Positions 9,067 through 18,147 are shown, numbered from the stretch's first letter. The stretch: DNA of 64,000 nt from Mycobacterium sp. SMC-8 (GCF_025263565.1 NZ_CP079865.1:2976001-3040000), one strand, 5' to 3'. A program made the numbers and translations. Notes: generated from the sequence alone by a model not told the origin.

Positions 9067-9930
9067 CTAGCCGTCCTCGCGCGGCACCACGATCACCGGC
9101 ACGTCGACACCGGCCAAGATCCGCGCGGCCGTCGACCCCAGGAAGATCCGGCGCGGTGCGGCGAACCGGCTCGACCCCACAACCAGCAGATCGCCGTCAT
9201 CCCAGCGCAATTTCTTCAACGCCGACTCCAGCGTCATGCCGTCGGCGACCAGCGACTCGATGTCCGGCGCGTCGGGCAGGGCGCGGGCGGCGAGCGCCAG
9301 GTTCTCCTCGGCGGCCTCGCGCTGCAGCGCCCGCACCTCACGCGCGCTGCCGGCCTCGGCGAGGTTCTCCGCCGACACCAGCGACAGCATCCGGATCCGC
9401 AACTCACCCGCCGAGGCCAGCGCGATCGCGAACGGTAGCGGGTTGTCGTCGCCGGGCCGGGTGGGCACCGCGACCGTCAGCTTCAAGAACCTGTCGTCGG
9501 GGTCCTCGGCGTACCCGCGCGGTGCCAGCGCCACCGGGATCGACGACGAGTGCAGCAACGCCCCGGTCACCGGGCCGATGGTGTGCCTGCCGAAGAACCC
9601 GTCGCGGGCGCCACCGACGACGATCAGATCCGAGGACTTCTGCTCGGCGAACTCGACGAGCGTCTGCGCGAACGATTCTCCGACGATCACCGACGACCCC
9701 GCGGTGACCCCGTCGGCGGCCAACGCCGCCACCGCTTTCGCGACCCACTGTTCACCGCGCTCGACGAGCAGTCGCTGATACTCCAGCCGCCCCGGGTGCC
9801 CGTCGGGCAGCTCCTCCCGCACCACGACCACCACGTCGACCTCGGCGCTGAAGGTCCTGGCCAGTGCGCTGGCCAGTGCGATGCCGTCGTCACCGGTCGG
9901 TGTCGCGAGGTATCCCACTGTCAAATGCAT
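9067..9930 (-). CDS. Universal stress protein, two UspA domains
   Basis: The 287-residue protein contains two tandem Usp folds, as in many mycobacterial Usp proteins. Domain 1 (about 1-150) ends with DLIVVGGARDGFFGRHTIG and SIPVALAPRG. Domain 2 (about 155-287) ends with LLVVGSSRFAAPRRIFLGST and VPVIVVPREDG. These glycine-rich loops are the nucleotide-binding signature. The gene starts 15 bp downstream of the APC permease stop, so the two probably form an operon. Usp proteins often accompany transporters as ATP- or cAMP-binding partners. Its TAG stop lies in the CTAG at the right end of the IS1182 element, so the insertion left the reading frame and C-terminus intact. Confidence 0.87.
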   Translation of the reverse strand: MHLTVGYLATPTGDDGIALASALARTFSAEVDVVVVVREELPDGHPGRLEYQRLLVERGEQWVAKAVAALAADGVTAGSSVIVGESFAQTLVEFAEQKSSDLIVVGGARDGFFGRHTIGPVTGALLHSSSIPVALAPRGYAEDPDDRFLKLTVAVPTRPGDDNPLPFAIALASAGELRIRMLSLVSAENLAEAGSAREVRALQREAAEENLALAARALPDAPDIESLVADGMTLESALKKLRWDDGDLLVVGSSRFAAPRRIFLGSTAARILAGVDVPVIVVPREDG

Positions 9931-9945
9931 TGCAAGACCTGTCTT

Positions 9946-11457
9946 TTAGTAGATATCAAGAACCTTGACCTCGGTGCTCGCATTGAGCGTCTCACCGCGG
10001 AAGAACCGCTTGGTGCCGAAGGCGAAGCACGCCAGCATCAACGGGATGCCCAGCACCAGCATCCCGACCCCGAGCACGAACACCCCGCCCAGCGGGCCGA
10101 ACGCGGTGTAGCCGTAGTCGGGCTGGATCATGTCATAGGCGCTCTGGAAGAACGCCCACGTCATCGCCAGCGCCCCGAGGAGCGGAAAAACCCCGCGGAA
10201 GAACAGGTTTCGCGTCGAACTGAACACCGAGCGACGGAAGTACCATACGCAGGCGTAGGCGGTGATGCCGTAGTAGAACGCGACGGCCAGGCCCAGGGAC
10301 GCCACCGAGTCGGCCAGTGCGTTCTCCGACAGGAATGTCAGGAGCAGATAGAAGAACAGGGCCGAAGCGCCCATCACCATGGTGCCGAACGCCGGTGTCA
10401 TGTACCGCGGGTGCACCGAGGCGAACCGCTTCGGAATCGCTTCATAGACCGCCATCGACAGCGTTCCGCGGGCGGTCGGCAGGATCGTGGTCTGGGTCGA
10501 CGAGAGCGCCGACACCGACACCGTGAGCAGCAGCGCCGACGCCGCGATGGTGCCTGCGACCGGTTCACCGAGCACGGTGAGCACGTCGTCGGTGTTGTTC
10601 GGGTTGTTCAGCCCGATGCCCACTTCGCTGAACCCGGCGAACGACTGGATCGCGAACGCCACCAGAACATAGGTGCACACCAAGATCACCGTCGTGATCA
10701 ACGCGGCGATCCCGGGGGTGCGGCCGGGATCCTTGGTCTCCTCGCCGACGGCCAGGCATGCGTCCCAACCCCAATAGATGAAGATGCACAGGATCACCGC
10801 GGCAGCGATCGACGACATGTCCAGCCCGGCGGGCCACAGCCACGACAGCTGCGGGGTGATGGCCTGCGCCCCGGCGGTGCCGGAGAACACCCGGACCAGC
10901 GCTATGACGCTGACCACGATCAGCACACCGAATTGGATCGCGATCAACACGTTCTGCACCCGCTCGCTGACCACGATGCCGCGTGCCGACAACAACGTCA
11001 TCGCGATGATGAAGAACGATCCGAGAGTGACTTTCGCGAACACGTTCTCGGCGAGGTCATCGAGGCCGAGGAAATTGAACAGGTAGATCGCCGCGATCTC
11101 GGCGACGTTGGCCAGCACGATGATCGCCGAGACCGCCAGCCCCCAGCCGCCGATCCAGCCGATCCACGGTCCGAAAGCCTTGGTGCCCCAGGTGAATGTG
11201 GTGCCGCAGTCCGGGGTGTCCTGGCTCAGTTCTTTGTAGGCGAACGCGACCAGCAGCATCGGGATGAACGCCAGTAACAACATCGACGGGGCCTTCTCGC
11301 CGACGGCCAGCACGACGTATCCGAGCGTGGCTGCCAGGCTGTAGGCCGGCGCGACGGCCGCCAATCCGATGACGACGTTGCCCACCAGTCCGAGTGCCCC
11401 GGCGTGCAGGCCCTTGCCGCCCACCGCAGGGGTCGGCGGCTGCTCCTTGATAGCCAT
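9946..11457 (-). CDS. APC-superfamily amino-acid permease
   Basis: The 503-residue membrane protein has about twelve hydrophobic segments. The N-terminal block GALGLVGNVVIGLAAVAPAY and the following SLAATLGY are typical of the first helix of amino acid/polyamine/organocation (APC) permeases. The CGTTFTWGTKAFGPWIGWI loop is also typical of this group. It probably imports an amino acid, GABA or a polyamine across the cytoplasmic membrane with H+ or by exchange. It is first in an operon with the Usp gene. The aminobutyraldehyde dehydrogenase about 8 kb away, separated by the PGRS gene and the IS, suggests a GABA or polyamine substrate, but that is inference. Confidence 0.87.
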   Translation of the reverse strand: MAIKEQPPTPAVGGKGLHAGALGLVGNVVIGLAAVAPAYSLAATLGYVVLAVGEKAPSMLLLAFIPMLLVAFAYKELSQDTPDCGTTFTWGTKAFGPWIGWIGGWGLAVSAIIVLANVAEIAAIYLFNFLGLDDLAENVFAKVTLGSFFIIAMTLLSARGIVVSERVQNVLIAIQFGVLIVVSVIALVRVFSGTAGAQAITPQLSWLWPAGLDMSSIAAAVILCIFIYWGWDACLAVGEETKDPGRTPGIAALITTVILVCTYVLVAFAIQSFAGFSEVGIGLNNPNNTDDVLTVLGEPVAGTIAASALLLTVSVSALSSTQTTILPTARGTLSMAVYEAIPKRFASVHPRYMTPAFGTMVMGASALFFYLLLTFLSENALADSVASLGLAVAFYYGITAYACVWYFRRSVFSSTRNLFFRGVFPLLGALAMTWAFFQSAYDMIQPDYGYTAFGPLGGVFVLGVGMLVLGIPLMLACFAFGTKRFFRGETLNASTEVKVLDIY

Positions 11458-11547
11458 TGGCGCAATATACGGTTCGGGTGCCCGCCAGACTTCTGGTACG
11501 GCAAATTCATTGCCGCCGCTGGTCTTTGCCGCCGACGGCGCCGGTTC

Positions 11548-11553
11548 TAGACT
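11548..11553 (+). promoter_or_regulatory. -10 element for a leaderless sigJ transcript
   Basis: TAGACT matches the mycobacterial TANNNT -10 pattern and is followed by six bases (CGTGCC) and then the ATG of the sigma factor. This spacing places the transcription start on the initiation codon, the usual layout of leaderless mycobacterial genes. No ribosome binding site precedes the ATG, which agrees. Confidence 0.55.
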
Positions 11554-11559
11554 CGTGCC

Positions 11560-12456
11560 ATGACCGTCAGTGCGCGGGCCGGGGAGTTCGAGCGGCTACG
11601 GCCGCAGCTTCTCGCGGTGGCGTACCGGTTGACCGGCACGCTGGCCGATGCCGAGGACATCGTGCAGGACGCGTGGTTGCGCTGGGATGCCCACCGTGCG
11701 ACGGCGATCGAGGACCTCAAGGCCTGGCTGACGACGGTGGTCAGCCGGCTCGCACTGGACCGGTTGCGCTCGGCGGCGCACCGGCGCGAGACCTACCTCG
11801 GCGAGTGGCTGCCCGAGCCGGTGGTGACCGGACTCGACGGCGCCGACCCGCTGGCCTCGGTGGTCGCCGCCGAGGACGCCCGGTTCGCGGCGATGGTGGT
11901 GCTGGAGAACCTGAGCCCGGACCAGCGGGTCGCTTTCGTGCTGCACGACGGTTTCGACGTGCCGTTCACCGAGATCGCCGAGGTGCTGGGATCGTCGGCG
12001 GCATCGGCGCGCCAGCTCGCCTCCCGCGCCCGCCGCGCGGTGTCGGCCGCGCCACCGCCCGCCGCCGAACATGCCGAGGTGGTCGGAAAGCTGTTGTCGG
12101 CCATGGCTTCTGGTGAACTGAACCAGGTGGTGGAGCTGTTGCATCCGGATGTCACGTTCACCGGCGACGCCAACCGCAGGGCGCCCACCGCGGCACGGGT
12201 GATCCACGGCAGTGAGAAGGTCGCACGTTTCCTGCTCGGCCTGCAGCGGCGCTACGGCGCGCAGCGCCTGCTCGAGCGCGGCGTGCTCGGACTGGTCAAC
12301 GGTGAACTCGGGCTGTACTCACCGGGCGCCGACGCCACCGACGACGGTCCCGCGATCGCGCCGCGCATCCAGGCGCTCACCGTCCACGACGGGCGGGTGG
12401 TGGCGATCTACGACATCGCCAATCCCGACAAGTTCACCGCCTCACCGCTGAGGTAG
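11560..12456 (+). CDS. sigJ: ECF41-type RNA polymerase sigma factor (SigJ)
   Basis: The 298-residue protein has an ECF sigma core: region 2 with AYRLTGTLADAEDIVQDAWLRW (20-residue part: LTGTLADAEDIVQDAWLRW) and region 4 with SPDQRVAFVLHDGFDVPFTE followed by IAEVLG. The linker contains YLGEWLPEPVVTGLD, a hallmark of group ECF41. A SnoaL-like C-terminal domain of about 120 residues ends in IANPDKF. In ECF41 proteins this fused extension regulates the sigma factor in place of an anti-sigma factor. The sequence resembles M. tuberculosis SigJ along its length as I remember it. ECF41 genes are usually next to a carboxymuconolactone decarboxylase-like gene, which is exactly the convergent neighbour here. 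Confidence 0.9.
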   Translation: MTVSARAGEFERLRPQLLAVAYRLTGTLADAEDIVQDAWLRWDAHRATAIEDLKAWLTTVVSRLALDRLRSAAHRRETYLGEWLPEPVVTGLDGADPLASVVAAEDARFAAMVVLENLSPDQRVAFVLHDGFDVPFTEIAEVLGSSAASARQLASRARRAVSAAPPPAAEHAEVVGKLLSAMASGELNQVVELLHPDVTFTGDANRRAPTAARVIHGSEKVARFLLGLQRRYGAQRLLERGVLGLVNGELGLYSPGADATDDGPAIAPRIQALTVHDGRVVAIYDIANPDKFTASPLR

Positions 12457-12462
12457 CTGCGG

Positions 12463-13041
12463 CTACGCCGAACCCGTCCACGGCACGCGGCACGCGTCGC
12501 CGGAGCTGAAGCCCTGCTCGGTGATCCCCAGGGCGGCGTTCATCCGGGCCCGCATGTTCTCCACGCCGATCTGGTAGGTCAGCTCGATCACCCCGTCGGC
12601 GCCGAACCGGCGACGCAGATCGGCCATCTGCTCGTCGCTGACGGTGTGCGGGTCGCCGGTCATCGCCGCGGCGTAGCCGATGGCCGCGCGCTCGTCATCG
12701 GTGAACCGCGGCGAGGTCGCGTAGTCGTCGATCTCGGTCAGCCGTGCCATGTCCAGGCCGTCGAGGCGCATCAGCATCGCGCCGAAGTCGACACACCATG
12801 AGCAGCCGATCTGCCGGGCGGTCCAGTACACGGCCAGTTCGCGCACCGCGGCGGGCAGCGTCGAGGACGCACGCTCAAGCATCCCCTCGTGCACCGCGCC
12901 GGCCAGCAACAGGCGCGGGTGGTGGGCGTAGATCGCGAACGGTTCGGGCACCTCGCCGAAGCGGCGTCTCGCGTAGCGCCACATCAACCTCGTCAGCAGC
13001 GAGGCACGGCCGGGGGGCAGGGGTTCGATACGTGTGGTCAT
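12463..13041 (-). CDS. Carboxymuconolactone decarboxylase/AhpD-like protein, ECF41 target
   Basis: From the ATG at 13041 the product is 192 residues. Its centre, YWTARQIGCSWCVDFGAMLM, holds the CxxC pair of the AhpD/CMD fold. The C-terminal helix region VIELTYQIGVENMRARMNAA is also typical. These proteins act as alkylhydroperoxidase-like disulfide reductants or decarboxylases. The minus-strand open frame extends much further upstream, but that part is antisense to the MMPL transporter and lacks family similarity. The true start is placed by the CMD homology and by the ECF41-type promoter ending 8 nt before the ATG. The gene converges on sigJ with 6 bp between their stop codons. Confidence 0.87.
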   Translation of the reverse strand: MTTRIEPLPPGRASLLTRLMWRYARRRFGEVPEPFAIYAHHPRLLLAGAVHEGMLERASSTLPAAVRELAVYWTARQIGCSWCVDFGAMLMRLDGLDMARLTEIDDYATSPRFTDDERAAIGYAAAMTGDPHTVSDEQMADLRRRFGADGVIELTYQIGVENMRARMNAALGITEQGFSSGDACRVPWTGSA

Positions 13042-13049
13042 ACCTGTCA

Positions 13050-13076
13050 GACGACGTGCGGGTCCGATGTGTGACA
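13050..13076 (-). promoter_or_regulatory. ECF41-type promoter of the CMD gene
   Basis: On the minus strand TGTCACA (13076-13070) is followed by exactly 16 bases and then CGTC (13053-13050). This is the published ECF41 consensus, TGTCACA-N16-CGTC. Only 8 nt separate CGTC from the ATG of the CMD gene, so the transcript is probably leaderless. The SigJ gene itself lacks such a site upstream. Confidence 0.8.
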
Positions 13077-13103
13077 GAAGACGGACGTTTCGTCCCGGCG
13101 TGT

Positions 13104-13126
13104 TTCCCTGCGGTGCCGTCAGGGAA
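13104..13126. repeat. Short inverted repeat upstream of the MMPL gene
   Basis: TTCCCTG (13104-13110) and CAGGGAA (13120-13126) form a 7-bp dyad with a 9-bp spacer, 36 bp before the MMPL start codon. It could be an operator; nothing in the sequence identifies a binding protein. Confidence 0.3.
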
Positions 13127-13161
13127 GACGCTGGGGCCAAAGGCCGGCGCGGGAGCCGGCG

Positions 13162-15450
13162 GTGATCGAGAGAAGGCGCCGTCTGCTGCACCGAATCGCC
13201 CTGTGGGCCATTGCGGCACCTCGCCGCATCGTGGCCGTCGCAGGCCTGGTCATGGTGGCCGCGGCGGTCTTCGGCGTGCCGGTCGCCGGAAGCCTGACCG
13301 CCGGCGGCTTCCAGGATCCGACGACGGAGTCCGCGCGCGCGACCCGCACCCTCGTCGAGACCTTCGGCCGCGGCGAGATGCAGCTGCTGTTCACCGTCAC
13401 CGATCCGCAGGGCGCCGACGCCCCCGCGGCCCGCGCCACCGGAGAGGACATCGCCGAGCGCCTCCGCGCCGACCCCGCCGTCATCACGGTGACCTCCCCG
13501 TGGACGGCGCCGCCCGGGCAGGCGGGCGCGCTGACCTCCGAGGACGGCCGCACCGGACTGGTGATCGCCGAACTGCGCGGCGACGAGAACGTCGCGCCCC
13601 GCCGCGCGCAGGCGCTCGTCGACGAGGTGAACGCAACGGTGGCGCCCCGCCACCAGGGCGTCACGATCCTCGCCGGCGGATCGACGATCGTCTACGCGCA
13701 GATCAACGCCCAGACCCAGCGTGACGTGCTGGTGATGGAGGCAATCGCGATCCCGCTCAGTTTCCTGGTGCTGGTCTGGGTGTTCAAGGGTCTGCTGGCC
13801 GCGGCGCTGCCGGTGGCGGTCGGAGGCCTGGCAATCGTCGCGACGATGTCGGTGCTGCGCCTCACCGCGATGGGCACCGACGTGTCGATCTTCGCGCTGA
13901 ACCTGGCCACCGCGCTGGGCCTGGCGCTGGCCATCGACTACACGCTGCTCATCGTCAGCCGCTTCCGCGACGAGGTGGCCGCCGGGGCTTCCCGGGAGAC
14001 GGCGCTCGTCACGACGATGACCACGGCCGGGCGCACGGTTTTGTTCTCCGCGCTGACGGTCGCGCTGTCGATGGCGACCCTTGTGGTGTTCCCGATGTAC
14101 TTCCTGAAGTCGTTCGCCTACGCCGGCGTCGCGACCGTCGCTCTGTGCGCCGCCGCCGCCATTCTGGTCACCCCGGCCGCGATCATGCTCGCCGGCGACC
14201 GGCTCGACGCGTTCGACGTGCGCCGTCTGGTCCGGCGGGCCCCGGCGTACGACGGCCCGCCGCAGCAGAAGTTCTGGTACCGCTCGACGAAGTTCGTCAT
14301 CGCGCGGGCGGTGCCGGTGGGGCTGGCCGGTGCTGCACTGCTGATCAGTCTGGGACTGCCGTTCCTCGGGGTGTCGTGGGGTCTGGCCGATGACCGCGTG
14401 CTGCCCGCGTCGGCGTCGGCGCATCAGGTCGGGGACATGCTGCGCACCCAGTTCAGCGACAGTTCGGAGGCCGCGGTGACGGTGGTCGTGCCCGAAACGG
14501 CGGGGCTGGCGCCGCAGGACTTCGACCGCTACGCCGTGGCGGCGTCGGCGATCGCGGACGTGTCCCTGGTCAGCGCGCCGACGGGCACCTACGCCGACGG
14601 CCGCAGGGTCGGTCCGCCCACCGGCGCGGCCGGAGAGCGCAACGGCGCGGCGTTTCTGACCGTCGGCAGCACCGCACCGTCGTTCTCGGCGCAGTCCGAA
14701 CGGCAGCTCGACGCGCTGCGCGCCCTCGGCGGGCCCGGTGGCCGCGCCGTCGACATGACCGGCCTCGCGGCGATCAACTCCGACAGCGTCGCGTCCATCA
14801 CCGCGCGGTTGCCGATCGTGCTGGGCGCCATCGCGGCGATCACGTTCGTATTGCTGTTCCTGCTGACCGGAAGCGTCGTGCTGCCGGTCAAGGCACTGGT
14901 GCTCAACGCGCTGTCGCTGTCGGCGGCCTTCGGCGCGATGGTGTGGATCTTCCAGGACGGCCACCTCGGCGCCCTCGGCACGACGCCGACGGGAACGCTC
15001 GTGGTCAACATGCCGGTGCTGTTGTTCTGCATCGCGTTCGGCCTGTCCATGGACTACGAGGTCTTTCTGATCGCACGCATCCGGGAGTTCTGGCTCGCCA
15101 GCGGACGCACGCGCGAGGACAATGACGAAAGCGTGGCGCTCGGTCTGGCGCATACCGGTCGGGTGGTCACCGCCGCGGCGCTGATCATGTCGATCTCGTT
15201 CGGCGCACTCATCGCGGCCCAGGTGTCGTTCATGCGGATGTTCGGCCTCGGTCTGATGGTCGCGGTGCTGATCGACGCGACGCTGGTGCGGATGGTGCTG
15301 CTGCCGGCGCTGATGCATCTGATGGGCCGCTGGAACTGGTGGTCGCCCGAGCCGCTGGCCCGGTGGCACGGGCGTGTCACGGCAGGTCGCCGTCCTGCCG
15401 GTCGGCACGCGATGGGGCAGGTGGGGCGCCGGTCGGCGGTGGCGGAATAG
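13162..15450 (+). CDS. MMPL-family RND transporter
   Basis: This 762-residue protein has the duplicated RND layout. A first membrane helix near residues 15-40 is followed by an extracytoplasmic loop, a bundle of helices containing the proton-relay motif AIDYTLLIVSRFRDE (about 256-270), and a second loop. A second bundle carries GLSMDYEVFLIARIREF (about 627-643). It is shorter than the siderophore-type MmpL4/5 and lacks their coiled coil. MMPL proteins export lipids or other hydrophobic molecules to the envelope. It sits immediately upstream of crtE on the same strand, so it may be part of the carotenoid unit. GTG is taken as the start. Transport of a carotenoid product is only an inference from position. 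Confidence 0.85.
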   Translation: MIERRRRLLHRIALWAIAAPRRIVAVAGLVMVAAAVFGVPVAGSLTAGGFQDPTTESARATRTLVETFGRGEMQLLFTVTDPQGADAPAARATGEDIAERLRADPAVITVTSPWTAPPGQAGALTSEDGRTGLVIAELRGDENVAPRRAQALVDEVNATVAPRHQGVTILAGGSTIVYAQINAQTQRDVLVMEAIAIPLSFLVLVWVFKGLLAAALPVAVGGLAIVATMSVLRLTAMGTDVSIFALNLATALGLALAIDYTLLIVSRFRDEVAAGASRETALVTTMTTAGRTVLFSALTVALSMATLVVFPMYFLKSFAYAGVATVALCAAAAILVTPAAIMLAGDRLDAFDVRRLVRRAPAYDGPPQQKFWYRSTKFVIARAVPVGLAGAALLISLGLPFLGVSWGLADDRVLPASASAHQVGDMLRTQFSDSSEAAVTVVVPETAGLAPQDFDRYAVAASAIADVSLVSAPTGTYADGRRVGPPTGAAGERNGAAFLTVGSTAPSFSAQSERQLDALRALGGPGGRAVDMTGLAAINSDSVASITARLPIVLGAIAAITFVLLFLLTGSVVLPVKALVLNALSLSAAFGAMVWIFQDGHLGALGTTPTGTLVVNMPVLLFCIAFGLSMDYEVFLIARIREFWLASGRTREDNDESVALGLAHTGRVVTAAALIMSISFGALIAAQVSFMRMFGLGLMVAVLIDATLVRMVLLPALMHLMGRWNWWSPEPLARWHGRVTAGRRPAGRHAMGQVGRRSAVAE

Positions 15451-15544
15451 ACGGTGCCGAAATAAATGACGAATCCGACCCATCCGCCTCGGTGGCGGCT
15501 TCGAATGGAAGGCAGGCGTGGGTCGAGATGAGGAGGGGTCGGGC

Positions 15545-16642
15545 TTGAGCAGGGCAGAGAGTGCCGGCGTGCAGCTGGCGGAGCCGGGCCTGAGGGTCTG
15601 GCGTGACAACGTCCGTACCGCGGTGCGCGAACATCTGGAGACGTTCGTGCGCGGCGAATGTGTGGGCCGGCTGGACGGGGCCGGTGTCGACGTCGCCGGT
15701 GACCTGTTGTGCGGGTTCCTCGACGGCGGCAAGTATGTGCGTTCGACGTTCATGTACCTGGGTTGGTTGTGCGGCGCCGGTGAGGACGACGCGGCGCTGC
15801 GCGCGTCGGCCAGCCTGGAGTTGCTGCACACCTTCGCGCTGATCCAGGACGACGTGATGGACAACTCCACGCTGCGGCGGGCCCGGCCCACCGCGCACGT
15901 GGTGTTCGGCCGCTGGCACCGCGACCGCGGGCTGGCCGGTTCGGCGAGCCGGTTCGGCGAGTCCGCAGCGATCCTGCTCGGCGATCTGTGTCTGGTGTGG
16001 GCCGAGGAGATGTTGCGGCGCAGCGGGATCGGCGCCGACGCGCTGGCCCGGGTGCTGCCGCGCTACGACGACATGCGCACCGAGCTCGCCGTCGGTCAAC
16101 TGTCCGATCTGCTCAACAGCTGCCAGACCTTCCCGACCCTTCCGGAGGTGCTCGACGTGCTCCGCCGCAAGTCCGGCAACTACACCGTGCGCCGTCCGCT
16201 CGAGCTCGGCGCCGCGATGGCCGGCTGCGACGCCGAGGTGTCCGATGCGCTGTCCCGCTACGGCGCGGCGATCGGGGAGGCGTTCCAGTTGCGTGACGAC
16301 ATCCTCGGCGTATTCGGAACTCCTTCCCTGACAGGAAAACCCGCGCGCAGTGACATGGAGGAGGGCAAGGCCACCAGTGTCATCGTCGCGGCCTACGAAC
16401 TGGCCGGTCCGAGGTTGCGACATCAGCTCGCCGAGCTGATGAGCAGCCCGCAGGTCGACGCCGCGGACGTGGAGCGGTGGCGCACCCTGATCGTGGCCAG
16501 CGGCGCCGTCCAGTGGATCGAGGAGCAGATCGCCCAGCGCCACGACGCGGCGCTGCGCTTCCTCGACGGTGTCGCGATCCCCGACACCCCGCGCGCCGCG
16601 CTGGCCGAGATGGCCGTCGCCTGCACCCAGCGGGCCGCCTGA
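15545..16642 (+). CDS. crtE: Geranylgeranyl diphosphate synthase
   Basis: The enzyme condenses isopentenyl diphosphate with allylic diphosphates to C20 geranylgeranyl diphosphate, the precursor of carotenoids. The first aspartate-rich motif is DDVMD (about residues 102-106) and the second is DDILG (about 251-255), with FQLRDD before it. I prefer the TTG at 15545 because a strong GAGGAGG site (15530-15536) lies 8 nt upstream; the in-frame GTG at 15518 lies upstream of that site. The product is then 365 residues. It is the first of four same-strand pathway genes; its stop overlaps the ATG of crtI in ATGA-like coupling. Confidence 0.88.
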   Translation: MSRAESAGVQLAEPGLRVWRDNVRTAVREHLETFVRGECVGRLDGAGVDVAGDLLCGFLDGGKYVRSTFMYLGWLCGAGEDDAALRASASLELLHTFALIQDDVMDNSTLRRARPTAHVVFGRWHRDRGLAGSASRFGESAAILLGDLCLVWAEEMLRRSGIGADALARVLPRYDDMRTELAVGQLSDLLNSCQTFPTLPEVLDVLRRKSGNYTVRRPLELGAAMAGCDAEVSDALSRYGAAIGEAFQLRDDILGVFGTPSLTGKPARSDMEEGKATSVIVAAYELAGPRLRHQLAELMSSPQVDAADVERWRTLIVASGAVQWIEEQIAQRHDAALRFLDGVAIPDTPRAALAEMAVACTQRAA

Positions 16643-18147
16643 TGCGGGCGCTCAGCGGGAAGACCGATCACATCGTCGTGGTCGGCGCCGGACTGTCCGG
16701 ATTGTCGGCGGCACTGCAGCTGGCCGGCCGCGGCCGCCGAGTCACCGTGCTGGAACGCGGTGAACACCCCGGCGGACGGGTGGGCCGGGCCGACGTCCTC
16801 GGGTACCGGCTCGACACCGGACCGACCGTGCTGACCATGCCCGACATCATCGACGAGGCGTTCGCCGCCGTCGGCGAGTCGTTGGCCGACTGCCTGCCGA
16901 TGGACCCCGTGCACCCGGCCTATCACGCCAAGTTCGCCGACGGCAGCGCGCTGCAGGTGCACACCGACGCCGCCGCGATGGCCACGGAGGTCGAACGGTT
17001 CGCCGGTCGTGCCGAAGCCGACGGCTATCTGCGGCTGCGGGACTGGCTGACCCGGCTGTACCGCACCGAATTCGACGGCTTCATCGCCAACAACTTCGAC
17101 TCGCCGCTGTCTCTGCTGACCCCGTCCCTGGCACGTCTGGTCGCGCTCGGAGGGTTCCGCCGCTGGGAATCGGTGGTGCGCCGGTTCCTGCACGACGAAC
17201 GCCTGCTGCGGGTGTTCACCTTCCAGGCCCTCTACGCCGGTGTTCCGCCGCAGAGCGCGCTGGCCGTCTACGCGGTGATCGCCTACATGGACACCGTCGC
17301 CGGGGTGTACTTCCCGCGCGGCGGCATGCGGGCGCTGCCCGACGCCATGGCCACCGCCGCCACCCGCGCCGGGGTTGACTTCGTCTACGGCGCAACGGTT
17401 TCCGACCTGGAGTTCACCGGGTCCCGCGCGAGCGCGGTGCGCACGTCAGGTGGTGAGCGGGTGCCGGCCGACGCGGTCGTGCTGACCACCGAGCTGCCCG
17501 ACACCTACCGGTTGATCGGCCGCACACCGCGGCGGCCGCTGCGGCTGCGTCCCGCGCCGTCGGCCGTGGTCGCCCACGTCGGCTGCAAGGCCGTCGGCGA
17601 TCGCGCCGGTCACCACACGATCCTGTTCGGCGATGCATGGACGCAGACCTTCCGCGACATCATCGACGACGGGCGTGTGATGGGGGATCCGTCGCTGCTG
17701 GTCACCCGGCCCACCGCGGGCGATCCGTCGCTGGCCCCGGCCGGCCGCGACCTGCTCTACGTGCTGGCCCCCGCGCCTAACACCGACATCGGCACTCTCG
17801 ACTGGGACACCGCGGGAGCCGGTTACGTCGAACAGATGTTGTCGGCGGTGCGTGAGCGGATGCCCGGGGTCGGAGACGACGCCGAGCTGTTGCACGTCGT
17901 GACCCCGGCCGACTGGCGCCGGCAGGGGATGGCCGCGGGAACTCCGTTCGCGTTGGCGCACACCTTCTCTCAGACCGGGCCGTTCCGGCCGGCCAACACC
18001 GTGCGCGGCATCGACAACGTCGTGCTGGCCGGTTCCTCCACCGTTCCCGGTGTCGGGGTTCCGACCGCGATCCTGTCCGGCCGCCTCGCCGCCGACCGGA
18101 TCACCGGTATCCCCGCCCGCCATCTCACCTCGGAGGTCAACCGCTGA
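16642..18147 (+). CDS. crtI: Phytoene desaturase
   Basis: The 501-residue flavoprotein begins with an FAD-binding Rossmann motif, VVVGAGLSGLSAAL (about 13-26), followed by LERGEHPGGRVG. It ends with NVVLAGSSTVPGVGVPTAIL, the C-terminal signature of CrtI enzymes. CrtI introduces four double bonds into phytoene to give lycopene. The start ATG at 16642 overlaps the crtE stop by one base. The upstream open frame to 16477 is antisense-like extension and has no homology. The stop overlaps the start of crtB in the same way, indicating translational coupling across the operon. Confidence 0.9.
   Translation: MRALSGKTDHIVVVGAGLSGLSAALQLAGRGRRVTVLERGEHPGGRVGRADVLGYRLDTGPTVLTMPDIIDEAFAAVGESLADCLPMDPVHPAYHAKFADGSALQVHTDAAAMATEVERFAGRAEADGYLRLRDWLTRLYRTEFDGFIANNFDSPLSLLTPSLARLVALGGFRRWESVVRRFLHDERLLRVFTFQALYAGVPPQSALAVYAVIAYMDTVAGVYFPRGGMRALPDAMATAATRAGVDFVYGATVSDLEFTGSRASAVRTSGGERVPADAVVLTTELPDTYRLIGRTPRRPLRLRPAPSAVVAHVGCKAVGDRAGHHTILFGDAWTQTFRDIIDDGRVMGDPSLLVTRPTAGDPSLAPAGRDLLYVLAPAPNTDIGTLDWDTAGAGYVEQMLSAVRERMPGVGDDAELLHVVTPADWRRQGMAAGTPFALAHTFSQTGPFRPANTVRGIDNVVLAGSSTVPGVGVPTAILSGRLAADRITGIPARHLTSEVNR

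Larger units (their letters stand above)
7293..9070. mobile_element. IS1182-family insertion sequence with intact transposase
   Basis: The element is bounded by a perfect 19-bp inverted repeat, CTAGGAGTCTGCTGAATTA at 7293-7311 and its complement at 9052-9070. CTAG is present at both outermost ends, so it may be a 4-bp target duplication rather than part of the element, whose core would then be 7297-9066. One full-length transposase gene runs on the minus strand. The right end coincides with the stop codon of the universal stress protein gene: TAG of that gene lies inside the CTAG. The element is intact enough to be mobile. Confidence 0.88.

Noticed and set aside
7769..9070. 433-codon plus-strand frame across the IS1182 element
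   Set aside because: It is antisense to the intact transposase, with no similarity to a passenger gene.
13042..15891. Long minus-strand open frame upstream of the CMD gene
   Set aside because: It is antisense to the MMPL transporter and crtE start, has an Arg/His-rich biased composition and no family similarity. Only the last 192 codons are real.
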